A DNA stretch of 64,000 bases from Progne subis subis (taxonomy: Eukaryota > Chordata > Aves > Passeriformes > Hirundinidae), in contig JAKJHU010000067.1 of assembly GCA_022316685.1 (NCBI GenBank), forward strand, positions 1,736,001 to 1,800,000, in the 5' to 3' direction. Of this stretch, positions 58,573 through 64,000 are shown one piece after another. Each line of letters opens with the position of its first letter. Positions within the stretch are counted from its first letter, which is position 1. Under the pieces are notes generated by a model. That model made no database searches. It saw only the letters and a program-made list of their open reading frames with translations, and was not told the origin of the DNA. Made by a program: the position numbers and the translations under genes.

Positions 58573-60301
58573 AAAGAACAGTAATGCTTAAATACACAAA
58601 ATTATATTTAAAAAAGGGGGTTTTCTAATTGAGATGGGTTATAGCTGAGGAACAGGAGAGAGACAAGTCATATATTTGCTTCAGAAGAATAATTAAAGAA
58701 CACACACACAAAAAAGAAATTAGTAAACTAAATGAGCCAGATAAATTCTACTTGATACATTTCCTTAAGTTGTTAGAGACTGGAGAGTGGGTTCTATGTG
58801 CTAGTTAGTTTTCCTCTAAAGGTGGAGACATTTGCCCTTGTTTTCCAAATATTTAGATTTAAAGATTGACAACTGGGATTTTAGCTACCTGAAAATAAGC
58901 TACTTTTCTTAACTTCATCCAAGTTAAGAACTCCTACCAAAGGATTGATCTTTTTTCAAAACTTTCTAAGATTTCCTTTCAAGATGGGAGAAATATCACT
59001 ATTCAGCTATATCAGCTATATCTTTCCAGTGTTCAAAGAAGACTAATTTACAGAAAACTTAATTAAATAGATTCCACCTGAAACACTCATAACAAACACA
59101 TAACAAAACCAGGGAATTGAGATGGAGCTGTTTTTGTAACATGCATACCATTTTCTACTATCTAAACCAATATTATATTTTGATGTCTTAGTTTATATTG
59201 ATAAACAATGGAGGAAAAAGCAAGAGGTGGTGACTGATGGATTTGTGTCTTAAAATGAGTGGCATAAATACTAATAAGATATAATTCAGAGATGTACTAG
59301 ACAATTTTTATCCATGTTTTTGTTGGTCTCAGTGAAGCCCTTTGGAAGCAACAGTAAGGGAAATAGCCTCCTGAGAATGACCATTATTTTCATTGCGGAG
59401 TCTTATTGTAGGTGACATTGTAATGACTTGGCCTAACTGTTATGCCTACATGAAAATCTAAAAAAAAGTTATCATTTTACAGCCAATCATTTGCATAAAA
59501 GTTCTCTAACTTTAACAGACTGGCATCTACTTCAATAAAACACCCTTCCCCATCTATTTTAGTTTAAATTTTAAATGCTCTGTTTTGTAATATATTTATG
59601 TACTTTATCAAACCTTTACTTTGACAATTTAATGCTTATATTTTGTATATACTAAAGATGTGTCTGCTGTTTTTATTATTATACAGCAACTTGTGATTAG
59701 ACTTACTTCCATATATCTCAAAAAGTTGAGATTATTTCCAATGTTGTGATTTAATTAGAAAAATAATTGGTCCTTTCATCTTTTTAATTCACATTAGCTT
59801 TTTGAAAAGAGAGGGAGTTACCCAGAATTTGACTTGGTGTGGTTAATAGCACTTTCTGATTTACTCAATTGATTTTATTTTAAACTCTTGTCAACTGTTT
59901 AATTGAAGCAAAGAATTTTGATACAATTTTATTTCTTGCTGTACTTTAAGAAATGCGTTGTCTCTAGTGGTTTCACATGCATTCCAGCAGGGGAAAAAGG
60001 GAAAAAAACAACAAAAGAGTTGGCAGTTTAAAGTGATGGGAGCTTAAGCAATCAGAAAAAATATATTGGATGATGTGAATGCCATTATGGAGAGTCAGTG
60101 AAGGATGAGGGCAATGAATCAATCTGACAAATTGTGATTGGCCCTTAAAAAGACAAGTAAATCCGAATTAGTTAGGTAATGCTCATAATACCGAAAAATA
60201 TTACATTGAGACTGGCCCTGTACATCATTCTATAAAACTGATCCTGATCTTTTAGACTAAGTAACATCACACATAAATAAAACTATAGACTAAAATGAAC
60301 C

Positions 60302-60380
60302 CCTCAAAAAACCAACCAAAAAATAATAACCCAACCCCAAATAAATCAAGCAAACCAACCAACAAACTAAAAAAACCACA
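60302..60380. repeat. A/C-rich low-complexity tract
   Basis: AAAAAACC, AACCCC and CCAACC words with hardly any G or T over ~75 bp. Confidence 0.8.
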
Positions 60381-62149
60381 ATTCTAAAAACAGCACAGTG
60401 ATGATAGTGGAGAAAAACAATACACATCTTTCACCTGTAAGTGTTTAATATATAATGAAGTAATAAATCAGGCCAGTAAAATGCAAAGTTAATTGAAGAT
60501 GGCTTGGAAAATAAGCCTGTGTCTAAGCCTTTTGAATCACATAGGCTACAAGACTACAAAACATGTGGGAGCTAGAATGTTGTAACCAAGTAAATGCTGC
60601 TGACTAGATAGAAAATTGAATGTTCTTAAGTGCACCTGTGTACAAGATATAAAAATGCATTTTTATTAATCAGAGGAAAAAGACTTGAAACTACAAAGTT
60701 AACCGTTGATGTTTCCTGGTTTAAATAAGTTATTCTAAATTACCCTCTTTTTTGGACTTTTCTGGATTGGCTTTGCAATTTTCTGACAAACGCCATTCCC
60801 TTAAGCCTTCCTTGTCTGTACTTCCCCATCCCATGAAGAAAGTTAAATGAAGAATAATTCACCTTTATTTTTTTCCCTGCCTTTTTTTTTTTTTTAAACA
60901 ATCAAAAATTTTACTATAATGATAGAATCATTGACAATCACTAATAATTGTAAGGTATAAGGAGCTTTTTTTTCTCTACACCATCACTATTGTGACTGCT
61001 GCAGTTTTTAACAGCCGTGTGGCTTGCATAAAATTCAACATGTTTACTGTAAAGAGGTGTAACAAAATATTATTCCCCATTTCTCCCTAGAAAACTGAAA
61101 TTAAGTAAATTGAGCTATTTGAATATGCAATTAGTATGGGCAAAAATACAGGGAAGGGAAAAGTTATAGGCTTGATTTAATTACTTAAACCTGAGAACAC
61201 AAGGACTTAGTGCTGTTTACATCTCCCAGGTATTCAAGAGTTCTGTATGGGGAAGTTGCTGTGGCATAGGAGGTTTACATGGGACCCATGACCTATCTGG
61301 AGTCTCAGTGGGTTGCTAGGCTATATAGGCTTTGATATTTGAAAAGGCATTAGGCAGTTATGGCAAAGGAAAGAAATCTAGCCTACTAAATAGGAGTGCA
61401 TTTGATAATGTCACTTAAATCTAGATACCTATATGAAGATTCTGACTGTCAACTAGTTGTCTTAATTCCCATTATAGAGAATGGACATGGGACTACATTT
61501 TGTCTTAGACTAAAACAGACATTTTATGTCATTTGAGACACCACAGGATAACCCAGCTGGTATACAGCTACCTATCTAGTACATGAAAGTACATGAAAGT
61601 ATGTGAATTCTGTGTCACACCTGTCAGTTCCATTCAGAAATTATAGATCTGCTTCAGGAGGAGTCAAATTTATCCTCCTGGCTTCACTGAATATATCAAC
61701 TAGGAGATAAACACAGGTATCTAACACTACCTGAAATGCTCTGACCTACTGGCAACAGCCACACAATAAAGTAAATAGGACAGAGGAGACTCATGAATCA
61801 AGTAGCAACAAGATGATTATGAGGCATCTCAAAAAATGCTAAATGCCGTTTGAGTGATAAAAGTGATGCCTGTTTAAATAAATCAAAGCCTATCTCTTTC
61901 GAGATTTTAAAGCCCTAAGGAGCTCTTGCCTTCTGCTTGCACATATAGGGTACAGACCTTTTAATTCTGGCATCTTAAACTGTGTTTGAGTTCCATTCAG
62001 TAGTATCATTAATAGTGCTAAAAAGAAAATCCAAAACCAGACATTCATCTCATAGCAGTGATAAAAATTTGTGTCCTTAACCTCCTGTTAAGTGACTGGT
62101 AAAACAACTCATTCTGCCTCTTCCTCTGAGAATAGTTTTTTGTTTCTTA

Positions 62150-62440
62150 AAATAGTGCTGAATTTTCAGGTTTCTCCACCCCCTCTTGGCTGAGGTGACT
62201 TGGATTGTGATGTTTCACATTAATTACTGCTGATCTTCATGATTTGTTTTTTTCCTGTAGCCACACCTGCTTAATGGACACCTTGCTGATCATACTAGCT
62301 ATGGTCTCATTAATCCCCATTAGCTGTTGTGTCATTAAGTACTTTTGCTGGTTGTATTCTTTTAGCAGCTCCCACTAACCTGTTTAAGGTTGACTGTCAC
62401 CACAGTGGTTTACATAATCCCCATGTATATATGCTGCTAA
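62150..62440. other. Candidate conserved non-coding element
   Basis: Balanced, non-repetitive sequence with several homeobox-like TTAAT/ATTA words, E-box-like CAGCTG-type and CACCTG sites, and no transposon landmarks. The inference of regulatory function rests on texture alone. Confidence 0.2.
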
Positions 62441-62604
62441 CTCTTATTTGCTCTATTTTTTTAACTCTCTGCTAACAGTGTATCAGTGTAAAATATACAT
62501 AATTGGATTTTAGAACAAAGTGAAAATGCATGTAGGTTCAGATTCCATTTTATGTCAGATTTCCCAAGCCTCTCTTGCTAAAAGACAATACAAGAAATCC
62601 CAAA

Positions 62605-62665
62605 CTCAACCCAATCACCAAAAAAACCCACAAATCAACAAACCAAACCAACAAACAGATAAGGG

Positions 62666-62696
<31 letters not shown>

Positions 62697-62730
62697 AAAC
62701 CCTCCTAGAAAGTTAAAAAAAAAAAAAAAT
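62605..62730. repeat. A/C-only tract plus poly(A) 28 bp
   Basis: CACCAAAAAAACCCACAAAT and related A/C words, then 28 uninterrupted A (62666-62693), a CCAAACCCTCC bridge and another A13 run. Confidence 0.9.
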
Positions 62731-63139
62731 AAAAATCTTCAGTGTTACAAATTGTGGCAATTTCCTTACTCTTAGAAAACTGGGCACAGTTGTCATCCAA
62801 GCTGTGAGCAAAATAACTTCAACACATCATTTTCTCAGGTTAACAAAACACAGTTGTTTAACAGAAAACCCTCTATGATATTGCCATGTAATTGGCAATT
62901 AACCTTATCCATTTCATTATAGTCAGTGCCCCAACTTTCCTCAAAAAGCCAAAAATACTTTTAACTTAGTAGAATATTATCTCAGTGTTCAGCTATAAGT
63001 TGCAGAATACTAGGTTTATATTACTTCATATTTTTCCATTTGTAGGTGGAATAAGTTCTAAAGTAAATGCCCATGAGAAAGTAATTTTGTAATATGCAGT
63101 AAAGGCAAAATTAATTTGCAGGTTTTATTTATTGGATGC

Positions 63140-63688
63140 AACTGACAAAATGTTGGCAGAGAGATGCTGTTTGGGTAGCCTCTGTGAGGAGGACCATGAA
63201 CCACTCACACCAGAATATATGAACATTTCCTGAAGAACTGTGGCCTGTGGGAAGGACTCACAGTGGATGAGAGGAAAAATGTTGAGAGGAAAAATGTTAA
63301 GAGGAAAGTGGCAGAGACAAAATCTTATGAATTGATCACTGCCCCCACTACATACACATTTTTAAGATAGGAAGTAAGTAGAGGACTCTGGAATGAAGAA
63401 GTGATATTGAGACTGGATAAAAAGGGAATGGAAGGAGAAAGAAGGGAATGAGATGTTTTAAGTTGTTGTTGTTGTTGTTCATTCTTCAAATCTACTTGTC
63501 AGTCGATTAAATTAATTCTTCCCAAATAGTTTATTTTTTTCTTCAATGCTAACTGATAACTGATCTCCCTGTCTTTATCTTAACAGAAACACTTTTCCAT
63601 CTCACTGCCTCCACTGTCCCTTTGAAATAAAAAAGTGAGAGAGCAACTGGGTGGGTGGCTGGAAGACAGACAGGGACAACTTATCACA
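63140..63688 (+). mobile_element. Avian ERVL-like LTR, 3' part, + orientation
   Basis: The ordered match starts with a CCTGAAGAACTGTGGCCTGTGG block (usual CCTGAAGGACTGCAGCCCGTGG) and then GAGGAAAAATGTT. Next are a TTAAATTAATTCTTCCCAAA polyadenylation-region block at ~63510, AACTGATAACTGATCTCCCTG, TGTCTTTATCTTAAC and GTGAGAGAGCAACTGGGTGGG. It ends ...CTTATCACA at 63688. The 5' half is missing. A 15-bp unit (GAGGAAAAATGTTGA) is duplicated in tandem at 63271-63307. Confidence 0.72.
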
Positions 63689-64000
63689 CTAGAATATAAC
63701 ATTTCTAGACTATCTGTAACCTGATAAAATAAATACAACTTTGCTGAGAACCTGTAGGATATAAATATAATAATTTTAGATTAAAGGTTTTTATAGCATG
63801 AAGAATTTTCAAAAATTGAAGAGAAACTGTTACAATAACAGTGATTTGTGGGTCTATAAACAAGATTAACTTCCTGAAACTCAAACTTTAGTTTTAGCTG
63901 TTATATCATTGTTACAACTGTAATATGCATTGTGTCTTCTGATATTTTCATAATGATAATAAAAAAACAAGGTGACAAGGTCAGCATGATCTGTTTGTGG
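63689..64000. other. Unique AT-rich DNA, nothing recognised
   Basis: No gene, transposon or simple array is seen in the last ~310 bases. Confidence 0.6.

Larger units (their letters stand above)
57202..63139. other. Unique AT-rich DNA, no gene seen
   Basis: No exon or recognised transposon. Simple repeats within are the CAAAA tract at 58184-58296, an ATAA array at 58549-58572, A/C-only stretches at about 60302-60380 and 62605-62660, and poly-A at 62666-62693. The block at 62150-62440 is a candidate conserved element. Confidence 0.5.

Overview
This window looks like non-coding DNA from a bird, most likely a songbird (passerine). The evidence is the repeat content. There are many 5'-truncated CR1 LINE copies, two with recognisable 3'-terminal octamer or octamer-like ends. 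There are several copies of two old avian ERVL-like LTR types. There are also solo LTRs that I recognise as passerine-type. The unique sequence is strongly AT-rich. I found no protein-coding gene, tRNA, rRNA or CRISPR array. Every long ORF I checked is explained by a CR1 remnant, by a simple repeat read as codons, or by chance. The window is therefore a gene desert or the inside of a very large intron.

Layout. 1-10.2 kb is unique AT-rich DNA with homopolymer tracts, a degraded CR1 (+, ~3.34-3.75 kb), a GC-rich patch (8.25-8.59 kb) and polypyrimidine and A/C-rich tracts. A near-complete minus-strand ERVL LTR lies at 10.27-10.87 kb. A long old minus-strand CR1 with about 2 kb of its 3' half fills 13.9-15.9 kb. 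An old plus-strand LTR follows at 16.1-16.9 kb. 17-31 kb is mostly unique, with a small CR1 scrap at 24.6 kb, an unclassified repeat-like block at 27.3-27.7 kb and a perfect 224-bp TTTCC pentanucleotide array at 27.9-28.1 kb. At 31.76-32.56 kb an ERVL LTR is cut off exactly where a minus-strand CR1 begins.

The clearest intact element is a 1592-bp solo LTR at 35,167-36,758 with TG...CA ends and a perfect 5-bp target duplication. 36.8-48.5 kb is unique DNA with a TTTTC array, an AT array, long poly-A tracts and a CR1 tail. A minus-strand CR1 lies at 48.5-49.1 kb. At 50,483-51,607 a minus-strand solo LTR (5-bp TSD) contains a second, plus-strand 363-bp solo LTR (6-bp TSD). 53.1-54.5 kb is a mosaic of LTR and CR1 pieces. 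A CR1 and an ERVL LTR abut at 56.06-57.2 kb, and a last LTR piece ends at 63,688.

No genes act together here. The content is retroelement history, simple-repeat biology and possible conserved non-coding elements. Repeat families were recognised by eye from memory of their consensus, so family names are broad and the borders of old copies are approximate. Borders with TSDs were read base by base.
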